Assembly (NCBI GenBank): GCA_022385805.1
Contig: MU277718.1
Coordinates: 186,944-250,943, forward strand
Length of the DNA stretch: 64,000 nt
Source: Pilatotrama ljubarskyi
Lineage: Eukaryota > Basidiomycota > Agaricomycetes > Polyporales > Polyporaceae
Reading direction: 5' to 3'
In this document: positions 1-11,968 of the stretch, piece by piece
How the letters are laid out: each line of letters starts with the position of its first letter
Numbering within the stretch: position 1 is the stretch's first letter
Made by a program: the position numbers and the translations under genes
The notes under the pieces: generated by a model
The model's database searches: none
What the model was told of the DNA's origin: nothing
What the model saw: the letters and a program-made list of their open reading frames with translations, nothing else

Positions 1-1220
1 CAGGGGCAAACGGCTCCGATGGCCCCGCTACTACCACCTCAAGATCGCGCGATACGATGCGTTCCCCTGCGATGCGTCGGAAGTCGAGAACGTGGACGAT
101 GATCTGCTTCAGGGCCTTCCCGTACCGTTCTTTCACAAGACAGTGGGCCTCATCGGGAGACGAATCGACACCGCACGCGAGGAGGACGTCGCATACGTGC
201 TCGATCAGTCTCGAGCAGGCCATAGACACGACCTTGGATTGGGCGGGGATCAGAGCTCGCATGTGGGTGAGAGTCATCGCCCTCCATCTCCCGAAGACCG
301 ACTGAGGCTCTGTGGATGATCTCGCCTCAGTGAAACGATTCTCCGCGCATGTCTGCGATTGACTCACCGTGCTTGCACATCTCTGCGTAGATGGAGTGAA
401 GGAATGCTGTTTGCTTCTCGAACGACGTGGACCAAGGGGATGCGAGGTGGTAGAGGAACGATGATAGTGCGACCTGTAGGGCGATCTGCACTAGGATGGG
501 GTCCTCACTATGGTCCTTGGTGTACAAGGTGCGCGGCAGGTGCGGAGCAAGCAGGGAAGACTTCTCAAGACGTGACACGGCGGCCTCGGCGATTGCACTT
601 TCCTTCTGCATGCCGTAGTAACCCTGGCAGTCGTCGGCGATCTTCGCCGCCGTCTGGAAGATCTGGGAGTTGATGCGCTCGACGAGACGGACCACTTCGC
701 TATCGGTGACGTCGTCGACTTTGGAGAGGTACGTCTGCGCCTCTTTGAGCTCGGCCGTCCGGGTGTCCAACAGGGTCTTGAGGTTCCTGAACTCAGTCTG
801 GGTTTGAGACAGCGCCTTCTCCAGCTCGCCTCTTGCTGCGTCGCCCGCCTTGAGCGCTCGCTCCAGGTCGGCGTTACGCTTCTTGAGGCCCTGGGCGTGA
901 GCGTCCAACTCGCGACCTTTCTCTTCGGCGGCCTTCAGTGCAGACTCTAGAGCCCTGTTCGTGTCCTGCGAGGAGTATAGCTGTTCCCGCAAAGAGCGCC
1001 CTCTCCTTCTCTCCGCGACCAGCTCTCCCTCCTTTTCTTGCAAGCGGTCTTCGAGGTCTCTATATCGCTCGCGATAGTCCGACGCTCGTTCTCGGCGCAG
1101 GTAGCTGTTCCGCTTCGACGAGGGCTGGTCATTGTCGGGCTTCAAGTTGAACCAGCGAGAGACTCGTTCCATGACATAGAGGGAGATTCGTTGAACGATG
1201 ACCAGGAGAGACGACAGCAT
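1..1220 (-). CDS. Coiled-coil protein, copy 1 (runs off the window)
   Basis: Function not recognised. The start is the ATG at 1220. Exon 1 (1220-368) encodes a hydrophobic N-terminal stretch (about residues 1-16), then a long charged coiled coil (about 45-160) and a helical domain containing DSEVVRLVERINSQ. An intron 367-310 (GTGAGT...CACAG) joins in phase to exon 2 (309-1), which opens EPQSV and continues to the window edge, so the C terminus is missing. The gene at 7576-9250 is a clear paralogue with the same intron position and the same EPQSV exon opening. It is divergent from the Hsp70 gene starting at 1650, about 430 bp away. The same pairing is repeated at 7032/7576, which suggests a functional link with the chaperone, but that is inference. 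The N terminus could be a membrane anchor. Confidence 0.8.
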
Positions 1221-1649
1221 GCCAGTGGTCGACGGACGAGCGGCGACGAATTGTGCTCACACGGCGCAGGTAAGGCCCTATGCTATGGCGCCGCCTCATG
1301 CCCTCGGTGCGTCCGAAGAAACCCTTCATGCGACATCCTCATGGTTCATTTCGACGCTTCCTCAGTACGCAGACGCAAGACGCTGCAGGCCCATATCTTC
1401 GCGGCATCACTCGCCTTGTCGTGCTTGCTCATCTCACGGGCAGTCCATGGTACCTGTGCCCGTGGGATTCGAGCTCTAGGTCTCATGGAAGTAGTGCCCA
1501 GTCGTCGTGGCGAGCAAGATCCACACACATTACCGCAGCACCGGTTGTGCGCAGTGCATGCACAAGCATACACGCATGTTGGGACTGTATATGAAGTTCT
1601 TTGGCCTGCAAGTCCTGTCCACCTCTTGTCACTCACCTCATTCCACGCC
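1221..1649. promoter_or_regulatory. Shared divergent promoter region (coiled-coil 1 / Hsp70-A)
   Basis: This 429-bp stretch lies between two divergent starts and has no supported gene. By position it must hold both promoters. I see no perfect heat-shock element (inverted GAA/TTC units spaced by two bases). Confidence 0.5.
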
Positions 1650-4113
1650 ATGGCAATCCTTCAGCCGTACCAGGGCCCCGTTCGTAAACTCGTCGTGGCT
1701 ATGGATGTTGGGACAACGTATTCGGGCGTAGCATATGCCATCCTGGACCCTGGCGAGATTCCCAAGATTCTAGGAGTCACTCGGTGGGAGTTTTTGGTAC
1801 AAGCCCCTGTGTACACCCGTTGATGCGCTCTTGTTGTAGCTTTCCTGGCCAGGAGAATGCGGCGGGAGACTCGAAGATACCCTCCATTCTGTACTACCGT
1901 CAAGATGGTACGGTGCACTCCGTCGGCGCAGAAGCTGCTCAGCCTGGTATGGAGCTCGAGGCGGAGGATGAGGACTTGATATTCGTGGAATGGTGAGCCT
2001 GTCTGCTGAGAGTTCCGTTGGTTAAATGGCGATAGCTCATACGGCCTTTCCAGGTTCAAGCTGCATTTGAGGCCGGAGACGCTCGACTCCGATGAGGTCA
2101 AGAGACGCGATCTTCCGCCGTTGCCCAGCGGGAAGAGCGTGCTGGATGTCTTCGCCGACTTCACCGGCTACCTTTTCGCTTGCACGCAGCGGTATATCTG
2201 TGAGACGCACGCGAACGGCGAAAGCCTCTGGGCCTCTGTGAAGGATCGCATCCAGTTTGTGCTCTCGCATCCGAATGGGTGGGAGGGACTGCAGCAGGGA
2301 AAGATGCGACAAGCGGCAGTCATGGCAGGACTCGTTCCAGACACGCCCGAGGGTCATGCCCGAGTGCATTTCGTTACCGAAGGCGAAGCAAGCCTTCACT
2401 TCTGCATCAGGAGTGGATTGGCCACGGATACCATCGCCGTAAGCATCCGCTAGTCGTTACCCACCGATGAAATCCGACTCTAACGTTTCTCGCTAGGATG
2501 GCGAAAACGTGATGATCGTCGACGCTGGCGGAGGCACGGTTGATATCAGCAGCTACTCCTTTGTGTCGACAAATCCGCTCTCTGTGGAAGAGATCGCGTC
2601 TGCAGACTGTGAGTAACATTCTCCTTCCATGGATGCGGTCGTTGAAAACCCCATCAGGCATCATGCAGGGATCCACACGAGTTAACTTCCGGGCGGGGAA
2701 ATTTCTGAAAGGTAACTACAAGCAGATACCTCGTAGTTTGCAGGAATACTCATATTGCATTTCTAGAACGACTGAAGAACTCGGCATACGGCAACGAGGA
2801 AGACATCAAGGCGATGTTGGATTACTTCGACAAGTACACGAAGCCTATATTCAAGGACGCCTCGGAGCAATCCTACATCAAGTTCGGTTCGATGAGCTGT
2901 AACGACGCAAAGGTCAAGATTCGCCGGGGTCAATTGCTTCTCTCGGGGTAAGTTCGTCACAATACGCAGACGAACCTCCCTCGCCCATCATCATACGCCG
3001 CTAGTCCGGAGATGGAGGCATTCTATAAGCCCTCACTTGACGCGATTGTGGACGCCATTCAGAAGCAGCAACAGGCAGCGTCTCGTCCTATCTCGGTACG
3101 GCTTGGCCTCCCTCTCGCGGTTTCTTTGAGATGACTGATGGTTGAATAGAACATCTTCCTCGTGGGGGGCTTCGCGGCGAGTCCGTGGCTCTATGCCAAT
3201 CTCCAACAGAACCTCAGAACGCTCGGCCTTACCCTCTGCCGACCGGATACGCACACGTACGTAGAATAATCTGCTTGTTCTCGCATGATCATTGCTCACG
3301 GATTTGCCAGGAACAAGGCTGTCGCCGAAGGTGGAGTCTCCTTTTATCTCGAGCACTTCGTGTCAGCTCGCATCATCAAGATGACCTACGGAACTGTGAT
3401 CAACATCGACTATGACCGGAGAGATCCTGAACACGTGGCTCGCAGCTTCGGGAAGATCGTCCGCCCGTCCGGGCGGGTTGTGATACCCGATGCGTTTTCC
3501 TCCATCCTCACCAAAGTGCGTTGCTTGTCTTGCTCTATCATCAGACTATAACATGAAGTTATGCGTAGGGAACCCGCGTGCGCGGGAACGAGGAGATGTC
3601 CAGGGGCTATTTCAAGGAATCGCGCGAGGCAAGAACACTCGACACCATGTCGGCGGAGATCATGTGCTACAGAGGCAAGAAGCAGGATCCCAAATGGGTC
3701 GATCTAGAACCCGGTGCGGCGGAAGTGTTAATGTGTTGGCGTACCCGCGGAACTGATGCGCGCCGTAGAATGCTTCAGCACACTGTGTACCGTTTTTGCT
3801 GACACGTCTAAGGTCGTGAAGACCCCTCGCCAAGGCAGGAATGGCATCCACTACGCCCAGGCATTCGACATCGTCCTCATGTGCGGTCTCACCGAACTCC
3901 AAGCACAAATCCGTTGGACAGAAGATGTGCGTGTGCCGTTTCCCAACCATATCGAATGAAGTTGCTGATCTCTGATATTGTTCTAGGGCAAGGAGATGCG
4001 GTATGTGGCGGACGCTGCTCGGGCGCCTTGACGATTCCTTTCGAGACTGACCATACACCAACAGAGGCCCCGCCAAGATCGTGTATGATGACGATTTGGA
4101 GTTGGCGACCTGA
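1650..4113 (+). CDS. HSPA12-like Hsp70 family protein, copy A
   Basis: Predicted cytosolic ATPase of the Hsp70/actin fold, HSPA12-like branch, 595 aa. Thirteen exons were traced: 1650-1783, 1840-1992, 2054-2438, 2497-2608, 2658-2711, 2767-2947, 3005-3095, 3150-3256, 3311-3515, 3569-3713, 3769-3926, 3987-4000, 4065-4113, total 1788 nt with every phase matching. The nucleotide-binding motifs are visible: phosphate loop 1 DVGTTYSGVAYA near residue 20, phosphate loop 2 VDAGGGTVDIS near 235, and the adenosine motif LVGGFAASPWLY near 375. The canonical Hsp70 C-terminal substrate domain and EEVD tail are absent, as in HSPA12 proteins. Copy B lies tail-to-tail (4495-7032) with the same exon layout. 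Substrate unknown. Exon 12 is only 14 nt. Confidence 0.93.
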
Positions 4114-4494
4114 GCATAACCCGTCGTTGCAGTCCCGCTTCGGGCACACATTCCGACATAGACGCTTGCCGCCCGATCTTTCTGTCTTTCGCAATCGCCC
4201 TTCATTATCCAACTACCCCAACTCCCCGGATGTTTCGCACTCGACCCTTACCATTCATTCTTGTTTAGAGCCTTCACGTAGTAGGTCCGTTGGGCCCCCG
4301 TAAGTTCACCATGAGCCAGCGCTGGCTCAACGCAGCTTGAAGCTCTAGCGAGTCGCGAAGCATGTCCATGTGTTGTAGAGTATCTGAGCATGTAATCCAG
4401 GCGGCTGACTTTGCTTAAACTATTCAAGACGGGTAAACACTGACTGACAGAAAGCATCTGGAACTTGAAGGGGCCGCTCATGTGCCACTACTGC
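4114..4494. other. Convergent 3' intergenic region between the two Hsp70 genes
   Basis: This 381-bp stretch lies between the stop codons of the two tail-to-tail Hsp70 genes. It is the axis of the mirror-image duplication. No ORF, RNA gene or transposon ends were seen in it. Confidence 0.6.
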
Positions 4495-7032
4495 TCAGAG
4501 AGAGACCTCGAGATCCTCGCTGTACACGATTTGAGCCGGACCGCTGCAAATGCCATCCTCAGTCTCAGAGTAGTGCGCAAAGCACACGAGTGGCGTACCG
4601 CTTCTCCACTCCCTGATGCGTATTCATCGCCACCGTTGTGTCAGCATTGATTGCCGTGAATATCGAGAGAAGCACATACGTTCTCCACCCATTTAATTTG
4701 GACCTGGAGCTCGGTAAGGCCGCAAATGAGGACAATCTCGAACTTTTGTTGGTAATACCCCCCGTTTGTTCCCCTTTTCGGTGTGCGACGGACGCCGGAG
4801 GTATCCGCATGAATCGTGCAAAGTTGAACAAACATCTCTATGGGACCAGCGAGGTGATACTACATGCATACGGCCGCGCATGAGCAATGATGCTTACCTG
4901 GTGCACGATCAACCCAGCGGGGTTGAAGCTCTTGGCCACGGTAACAGAGAATGTCGGCAGCAAGGGTATCGAGAGTTCTGGATTCGTATGCTTCTTGCCC
5001 GTACTGATGAGAAATTTCCTCCCCTTCACGCATGCGTTTCCCCTGCATGCTCGTAGTAAGTCAGGCCAAAGGGAGTACAAAAAAGGTACGTTGGACCCTG
5101 ACCTTTGCCAAGATTGTGGAGAAGCCGCCTTGCAGCACGATTCTGCCGGAGGGTCGGGCGGCCTTATCCGCCCGACGAGCATAGTGCTCAGGATCCGTAA
5201 CGTCGTAATGTACACAGCTTCTCGTGCCATACGTCGTACTCATGACTCGAGCGGACACGAAGTGTTCGAGGTAGAACGAGACAGCCCCTTCAGCAACGGC
5301 TTTGTCCCTACCCGCAACATTCTCAGTTGATTGGAGCACTTCAACTTTACAGGCACAATAACTAGACCACATACGTTTGCGCATCAGGGCGAAAAAGCGG
5401 TAAGCCGAGCTTTTGCATGTCCTTACGAAGGACCGTGTACAGCCAGGGACTCGCCGCGAATCCTCCCACCAATAGTACGACCTATGATACAGCTCACGAT
5501 TGAGCGTCTCGTATAACCGCGGTAACCTGTAAAAGCATTATAAAGGCATGGGCACTCACTGCGAATGGCTGCGCACTGGCTCGGCACTGCCTATGCGCCG
5601 CTTGGATGATGGCGTCGAGCGATGGTCTGAAGAAGGAAGCCATCTCTTTTCTAACGGAGGTCGTACAGAGTGCAATCAGTGACCTTTCGTGCAATGGCAG
5701 CCTGCGGTATGACGCGAGCATACCCTGATAAGACGAGCTGTCCACGCCGAATCATAACGCTGGGGTCGTTGCAACTTATAGACCCGAACTTGACATACGA
5801 CGGCTCGTCGGCATTCCTGAAAACTGGTTTAGTGGACTTGTCGAAGTAGTCGACCATTGACGTGATGTCATCGTCATTGCCATAGGTCGACTTTCTCAAT
5901 CGCGCTAGAGGAGACAAGCGTTCTGAGTACACTCGGGGGTACAGGCATGCTTGTATGCGCACCTCTCAAGCAGTCCTGAGCCCTGACATTGACTTGGATG
6001 GAACCATGGAGCAGGCCTTGATAATTCGACGTGGCACGTCAATCATCCATTTTCACTCTATGAAATTAAGGAACATACAATCAGCAGGAGCAGCTTCCTC
6101 AACGGTCAGTGGGCAGAGGGACGGGAACGAGTAGCTGCAGATGTCGACAGTGCCTCCGCCGGCGTCAATGATCATGATATTCTGGCCGGCCTGTGGGCTT
6201 CGGTCAGTCGTTACTGTCTGGGGGGAGAAAATGTCCGGCCAACCTGTATCTTTTCTTGAGCGAAACCGTTGCGGATGCAAAAATTCATGCTGGCCTCGCC
6301 TTCAGTCACGAACTGTACGCGCGAGTAGCCCGCCGGGGTGTCAGGAATGAGTCCCCCAGCCACGGCCGCCTCTCGCATCTTCGCCTGCTGTAGACCACCC
6401 CAACCGTTTGGATGGGAGAGGATAAACTCGATGTTATCCCAGGTTGCAGCTTTAGTCCAGAGCTTTCCGCCACTAGGATGGGTTTCTGAAATGTAGGTTC
6501 GCGCACAGCGGTAGAGGTACCGAAGGAAGTCGGAGAAGATGTCGAGAACTGTCTTTCCATCGGGCAGGGGTCGCAAGGTCGCGCGAACTGCATCGTCGCG
6601 AGAGTCCAAGTGTTCTGGTCGAAGATGAAGTTTGAACCTGCGCGTGTCATGTCAACAGTTGGCTAGTTAGGGCGAAGGAACGTAAACGTTGAGTATACCA
6701 GTCCACAAATATAAGTCCCTCTTGCTCCGCTTCAAAGTCGATGCAGGGCTGAGCTGCTTCGGCACCAACGGAGTGCACAGTGCCGTCTGGATAGTAGTAC
6801 AGGATGGAAGGGATTTTGGTACTTCCGAAGTGCTCCTGGCCGGGATAGCTACCAGCATGCAATCAGGATATGCAAATGAGGGAGTCGTCGCGACGCACCG
6901 TCTTACGTCCTCGATCTTCGGTACCTCGCCTGGGTCAAGGATGGCGTACGCCACTCCGGAGTAGGTTGTACCCACGTCAATTCCGAGGACAAGCTTCCTT
7001 ACCAAACCTTTGTATGGTTGAGGGGATGGCAT
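4495..7032 (-). CDS. HSPA12-like Hsp70 family protein, copy B
   Basis: Paralogue of copy A, predicted 597 aa, same inferred ATPase role. Exons on the minus strand: 7032-6899, 6848-6699, 6637-6244, 6190-6079, 6016-5963, 5904-5724, 5650-5560, 5481-5375, 5307-5103, 5042-4898, 4837-4680, 4612-4599, 4543-4495, total 1794 nt. Eleven of the 13 exons have exactly the same length as in copy A; exons 2 and 3 differ by -3 and +9 nt, so all introns are in conserved positions and phases. Motifs: DVGTTYSGVAYA, IDAGGGTVDICSYSF and LLVGGFAASPWLY. No nonsense codon or frameshift was found, so both copies look functional. It is divergent from the coiled-coil gene at 7576. The ATG used here matches the start of copy A; an upstream in-frame ATG exists at 7086. 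Confidence 0.93.
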
Positions 7033-7575
7033 GATGTGGGCGCGTCGAGGGGAGCTGCAGGCCATGCATGGCATAAACCCGGGCACTATATAGCTCGTGT
7101 GTACCAGAGCCTAGGTTCGATGACGAGCGTAGTGCGCAGCCACTATGCTGCGGCAGGACGCCCTGCAGCCGCGTCCTAGGCTGTTGCCCGTAGACGCCCT
7201 TGTGTGCTGCAAGGGATAGTTAGAAGAGCGACCGATTCTGTGAAAGATTCAAATACCGGCGTCGATTCGGCTCCTCCGGACAGCACCAGCGGTGCCACGG
7301 ACGCTTCCGTACGGCGAATCACATTCAGAGCGATCCACATTATGTATGGCTGCGGTAGGCGGAGGTCACTGCGGTAGAGGAGGCAATTGAGATATCCTGA
7401 GGACGAAGCCGTGCTTCGACTACCAGCGTACTCGTGATCAGTGCACCACATCCCTTCAGGATATAGATGTGCCATCGCGCGAGTAGAGAGACAGGCATTG
7501 TTGCCACGTCCTTGCTGCGGCAGCTTGATAAGACCTTGGGACGCCTCTGTGTTGGCACTCTCACTTCTCCGCCCC
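7033..7575. promoter_or_regulatory. Shared divergent promoter region (Hsp70-B / coiled-coil 2)
   Basis: This 543-bp region lies between divergent starts, equivalent to 1221-1649. At about 7235-7250 there is a TTC/GAA/TTC array spaced by three bases instead of two, so it is at best an imperfect heat-shock element. Otherwise nothing specific is seen. Confidence 0.45.
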
Positions 7576-9250
7576 ATGCAGGCATTCCTCACCTACGCTC
7601 ACCATTGCTGGCGATACTACATGGCTGGCAACGCACCTGGCAACATTGACGAACAACGCGCCGCTCAGCATGACAAAAACATCTCGGCCGTTCAGTCTCC
7701 GCAGGCATCCCAGTCGCGGCCCAATGCTAGCCAGGGACGTTCAGGAAGCAGTCGCTCCGAGCGAGGCACAGCGAAGAAGTCCCATCAAGCGCGTTCGCCT
7801 GCTCACAAAGAGCGACGACCACATCAAGCACGTCTACCACTGGAAGGTCAAGCGGTTGTGGACCACGCGCCGGCGATGTCTCTGCAGGGCCTGGAGAACA
7901 TCTGGCGCACGAAGGAGAGGGAAGCAGAGCAGGCACGCGAGCAATACGTCCAAGAGCTCCAGTGGCAAAACGAACAGCACGAGAAGAACGCGGAGGAGGC
8001 CCTGGTGCTGAGCCAACGTCTGGAGCAGGCGGAGCACAGGGCTGGCTATGCCGAGGCGAAGATCGCAGAACTTCAGCGCGCTCAAGAATCCACGCTCGCC
8101 CTCCTCGAGATCAAGAGAGCCGAGTTGCGTGAGGCCCAGGCGTTCCTGACGCTGGTCGACGGCGTGGATGACAGACAGGTCCTACAACTCGTCCGGCAGC
8201 TCAACGCCATGATTCACCAGACGTCCAATAGCATCGCAGACACATTTCATTCGCAATACGAGGAAGTCCAGGACGGTGGCGTTTCCGAGGAAGTATATCG
8301 CCGACTCCTGGCCGATTTCCTGACACCACGGCTTCTCACCGCCATCCGTTCCTTCGACCATCGCCGAGACTCGGTCTTGACTCAGGCCGCGCTTGCATCA
8401 GCCATGTGCTCGTACATACGATGGTTCTGCAACACTTGGGACTTATGGCTGACCGAATCGCCTCCCATTCTTCAGACACTGTACTCGCATATCAGTCAAA
8501 ACGGTACGCACCGTACTCAGTAATGTCGGTCGTACTTGTATTGATTCTATTCCAGAACCGCAGTCGGTGGCAGGGAAGTGGCGTGCTCTCAGTCGCAAGC
8601 ATGTCATAGATCTTGCCTTGGAGCATGGCTGGAGGCGTGATATGGCTTGGAGACCGCTAGGGGAAAATGTCGCGGACGTTCTCCTGGCGTGCGGGGCGCC
8701 CAACGCGATTCTGGACTTTGTTCTCCAGCGCTACGGCGACGCGCTGCGCGACTTGGTCGACACGGCTCTCATGTTCCAGAGGACTGCGGGAGAGCAAGTC
8801 GTCTCTCGCGACTTCCACGTCGTCTTAGTGGAAGCGGGCTCTGCTTTCGACGACGGCCGCATGGTGGACGAATGGAGCGACCCGACGCGACGATGTTCCT
8901 CCACGACGGCTCAGCGCGTAGTATGCACGACTCAACTGGGCTTGACCTTTACCAAGGGAGCAGGGAGGGGAGAAGCAGGCGCAGGAGTAACTGAAGAGGC
9001 GATCCTCCTTAAGCCGCAGGTGGTGAGGGAGTCGAGCCTGGAAGAAGTGCTGAATGAGCAAGTCCGGGCCATGGAGGTGCAGGACGCACGACTCACCGAA
9101 CGCGAAGCTCACGGTGAGCACTATTGCGTATTCAGATGCCACTCGGCACCATCAGATGAGTCACGATACTGATTACCCTGTCTAACGTTAGGACGACACG
9201 AAGAGACGCTCCAAGAGGCATCGACGGGGACGACCGAGAAATGGGAGTAG
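7576..9250 (+). CDS. Coiled-coil protein, copy 2
   Basis: Paralogue of the protein at 1-1220; function not recognised. Exons 7576-8503, 8556-9113 and 9192-9250 total 1545 nt, 514 aa. The N terminus is mildly hydrophobic (MQAFLTYAHHCWRYY), followed by a polar disordered region, a coiled coil at about 95-200, a helical segment with LVDGVDDRQVLQLVRQLN, and the shared second-exon domain opening EPQSVAGKWRAL. The reading frame stays open upstream to 7441, so an earlier start is possible. I chose 7576 because it gives an N terminus of similar character to copy 1. The divergent partner is Hsp70-B at 7032. Copy 2 shows what is missing from copy 1 beyond the window edge: a C-terminal exon ending shortly after a Glu-rich stretch. 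Confidence 0.82.
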
Positions 9251-9768
9251 ACTTCACTCTGAACTTTCGTAAGATCGATCCGGAGTACTTGTGCATTGTG
9301 ATATGTCGCTTACAATCATTGAAGGCTACACGTCTGCTTACCATGACCGCCCCTGGATTTCGTAAAGCCATGCGGAGTTGAAAGAATATTTGGGTCTGGC
9401 ACTAGAGTAGTGTTACTACTGCAGCGGGCGATTTGATCAGGTTCGAGATTGGCTGAGAATATAGCGCGAAGTGAACTCTTCGTTCGTCATCATATTCATG
9501 CTACTGCACCTCCTTCTGCCAAGAGGGCGCAAGTGAGGAACGAGTGAGTCGAGCAGATTGATGGTTGTGGCAAAGGTGGAAGTAGAGCAGAGTCGGCAGA
9601 GCGGACGACTCAGCTTGGGCGCTAGTAACTTCCGTGTAGACGCCCGCCCAGGACTCGTCGCAGGTCCGCCACGACATATCTCGGACGCATATCGACTTAA
9701 CGCTCTCTAGTACTCAAAGTAATAGCCCGGGTGCTTGTTTCACGACTTTTAATACATGGCGGTAGATG
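9251..9768. other. Intergenic, nothing recognised
   Basis: About 520 bp between the stop of coiled-coil copy 2 and the 3' end of the DUF4246 pseudogene. No ORF, RNA gene or repeat is supported here. Confidence 0.5.
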
Positions 9769-11500
9769 CTAGTGCTCGCACATATTGAAGTCGAGCTCGA
9801 ATACTTCCTCGTTGTGGCCCATCGTGGAGTACACGCGCTCATCCATGAGCCTCTCGCGGTGTTCTTCCGCCTCTTTCCTCGGAACCGTGGTGCCACTCGT
9901 TACATACCCGGCGATGATCTCGAACAATTCAACCGGCAGTTCCTGCAGGGCGGGGATACGGAGCATCTCTTGCAGCGCCCAGTCTGACTGCTGAGGCGGG
10001 ACGTCGCTCGTCGAAAGAATGCGCGTGAGAGGGTCGACAAGGAAGAAGCACAGGATCTTCCTGTATCCCGGCCGTGAAGGATCTGCGAGCTCGAATGTGT
10101 CGACGTAGGGCTGATGTGTTTGGGAACGCGATGCACTTGTCCTCCTCTGCGATGACATGCCCGAGCTCCTGGTTAAGTGGGTCATCACCGCTAAACCCGT
10201 ACGCAGTGTAATACCCCCGGTCGTCGTTTTGCTCGTATGGCATCCCTCTGCCATTGTCCTCCCCGTCACCGACGACGGTGCGGAAATTCAGACGAGACTC
10301 GGTGGTGTTCTCGCAACCGTAGTAGTAAAGGCCGGTGGCTACGATCTTCTCGTTCGCCATGCCTTCGACATGCCACGATCCGCCGGAATAACATGGATTC
10401 TCAGGAGTGAGGACAATGTTTGCGAGCTTAACGATCACCTGCAAGGTACGTCCGCAGAGCTTGAAGTCCACGCGTCCATCGGTGTTTGGAGGCGAGAAGG
10501 ACGCGGGATCTGGGATCAGGGGCCACATCCATTCTTGACTCCACCTCTGGTCGCATAGTACTCGAGTCTACTCTCCCCGGGCAATCATTCAAGCTCGTCC
10601 CAGGAGGGTACAGCGACATGATCGCACCATGTGTATGGATCGACCTCGATGGCAAGGGACGCTCGGGGCTCAGGGTGTCCGAGAGCACTCGTTCGAACAG
10701 AGGGATGAAACGCGAGTGGATGGACGAGATGGTAGGGCAGAGAGAGCGATGTTGGATGGGATGCAGATTGTTGATGTAGTCGAAGGCCTTCACCTCCGCC
10801 AATTCGGAGACCTCGAAGTCGGTGGGCAACCACTGGTATTCCACGGATGAACAGTACAAGAAGTCGTTCAAGTCCGGCCGCAACGACATGTACTCTTTTT
10901 CATCGATGACGCGGAGAGCATTGGTGCTGGCCGTATCGGTGTCCGCCCGCAATCGGACAAGGGACTCGCCGATACGAAGACAATAGAGTGAAGGATGAAC
11001 GAGGTCTAGCACCTGGCCGTCCGAGCCCGGGTGCCAGTCCTTCTCCTCGTCAGGAGCGGACTCCAGGATGGCTGCCCCAGAGACATGTGCGGACTTCAGA
11101 TCTGCCGGAATCAAGCTACGAGACTCGTACACCTTCGGGATGGAGGTTACCTGATATGCGTGTGAAGAGATATGCGTCAGTATTGCAACGCGCTAGGCAT
11201 CGTCGGAGGTAAGTGCTAGCTCACGAAAATCCCAGTGGCTGGGTCGCGCTGGCTGGCTTCGTATTCGAGCTCATCGAAGATATAGTCGAGTTGCACGTCT
11301 GTGATGGGATCGTGCGGCCACTGTTTCTGACCGTTTCCATGGTTGAACCGTTTTCGCCACTCCAGTACTTCTCGACAGCCGTGCGGTCCTGCTCGACCAT
11401 CTCGCTCCGCCATCTTGCACGGGGGCTCGGGGTCCTCCACCTTCTCCCACCACTTCGGTTTGAAGCGAATCACGCCCGAGAACCGGCGCATACGGAGCTC
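9769..11500 (-). pseudogene. DUF4246 family protein, decayed
   Basis: Recognised as a DUF4246 protein (fungal family of unknown function) from characteristic blocks in the right order: DWHPGSDGQVLDLVHPSL, EYQWLPTDFEVS, INNLHPIQHRSLCPTISS, AIEVDPYTWCDH, LQVIVKLANIVLTPENP, GGSWHVEGMANEKIVATGL, and the C-terminal FELADPSRPGYRKIL then FFLVDPLTRILST. A normal intron (donor near 11221, acceptor near 11150) joins the first exons. After that the frame breaks at about 10665 (before AIEVDPY), again at about 10550 (before WMWPLIPD), and at about 10115 (between CIAFPN and HQPYVD). None of these places has room for an intron, and a TGA lies near 10590. No convincing start codon was found; the N-terminal exon limit is approximate. 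Either the gene is dead or the assembly has several small indels here. Confidence 0.78.
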
Positions 11501-11968
11501 AACCAGCGTGATAGGTTCCCGGTTGTTGAAGACGAAAGGCGACGGAAAGCTCAGAGAGGGAGGTCATTCTTTCTTAGCCATGGCAGGGGCTAGGATGTTG
11601 CTGGTGCGATCTATCTGGGACGAGGGGGGGCAAGCTACAGATGGGAGTAGGAAGACAAAAGGGGCGACTTCGGCGGGGTACTTACTTGAACCTCGGGATT
11701 CATATGTAATCCCCCCCCTGGTTTCTGCTTATTCAAGGTGCCAATAGGCGATGACGAACTTGACGTGACACGAACACGACGTCCAAAGGTGGGTGCAAGT
11801 GGTGACTGGGCTGTTTGTGCATTAGATTCACCACGGCCCGAAGTCATTCAATACGACTGTAATGAGCTTTGCCGCAGCTCATTCAATGCTCCGCTCGGAA
11901 GTCAGGACTGCTGACGACTGTACGTACAAATGCCGGACCGACACAACACATCTGACACAACTACATAG
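11501..11968. other. Intergenic, nothing certain
   Basis: About 470 bp upstream of the DUF4246 remnant and downstream of the hydrolase gene. It may hold the lost first exon of DUF4246: there is a short minus-strand ATG-to-donor segment near 11700, but it cannot be joined with confidence. Confidence 0.4.

Noticed and set aside
327..345. Stop codon ending the first coiled-coil frame at 327 as the true C terminus
   Set aside because: A clear GTGAGT donor at 367 and CACAG acceptor at 310 join in phase to an exon homologous to exon 2 of the paralogue, so the frame end lies within an intron.
7230..7255. Heat-shock element upstream of Hsp70-B
   Set aside because: TTC, GAA and TTC units are spaced by three bases, not the two required; nothing better was seen upstream of Hsp70-A.
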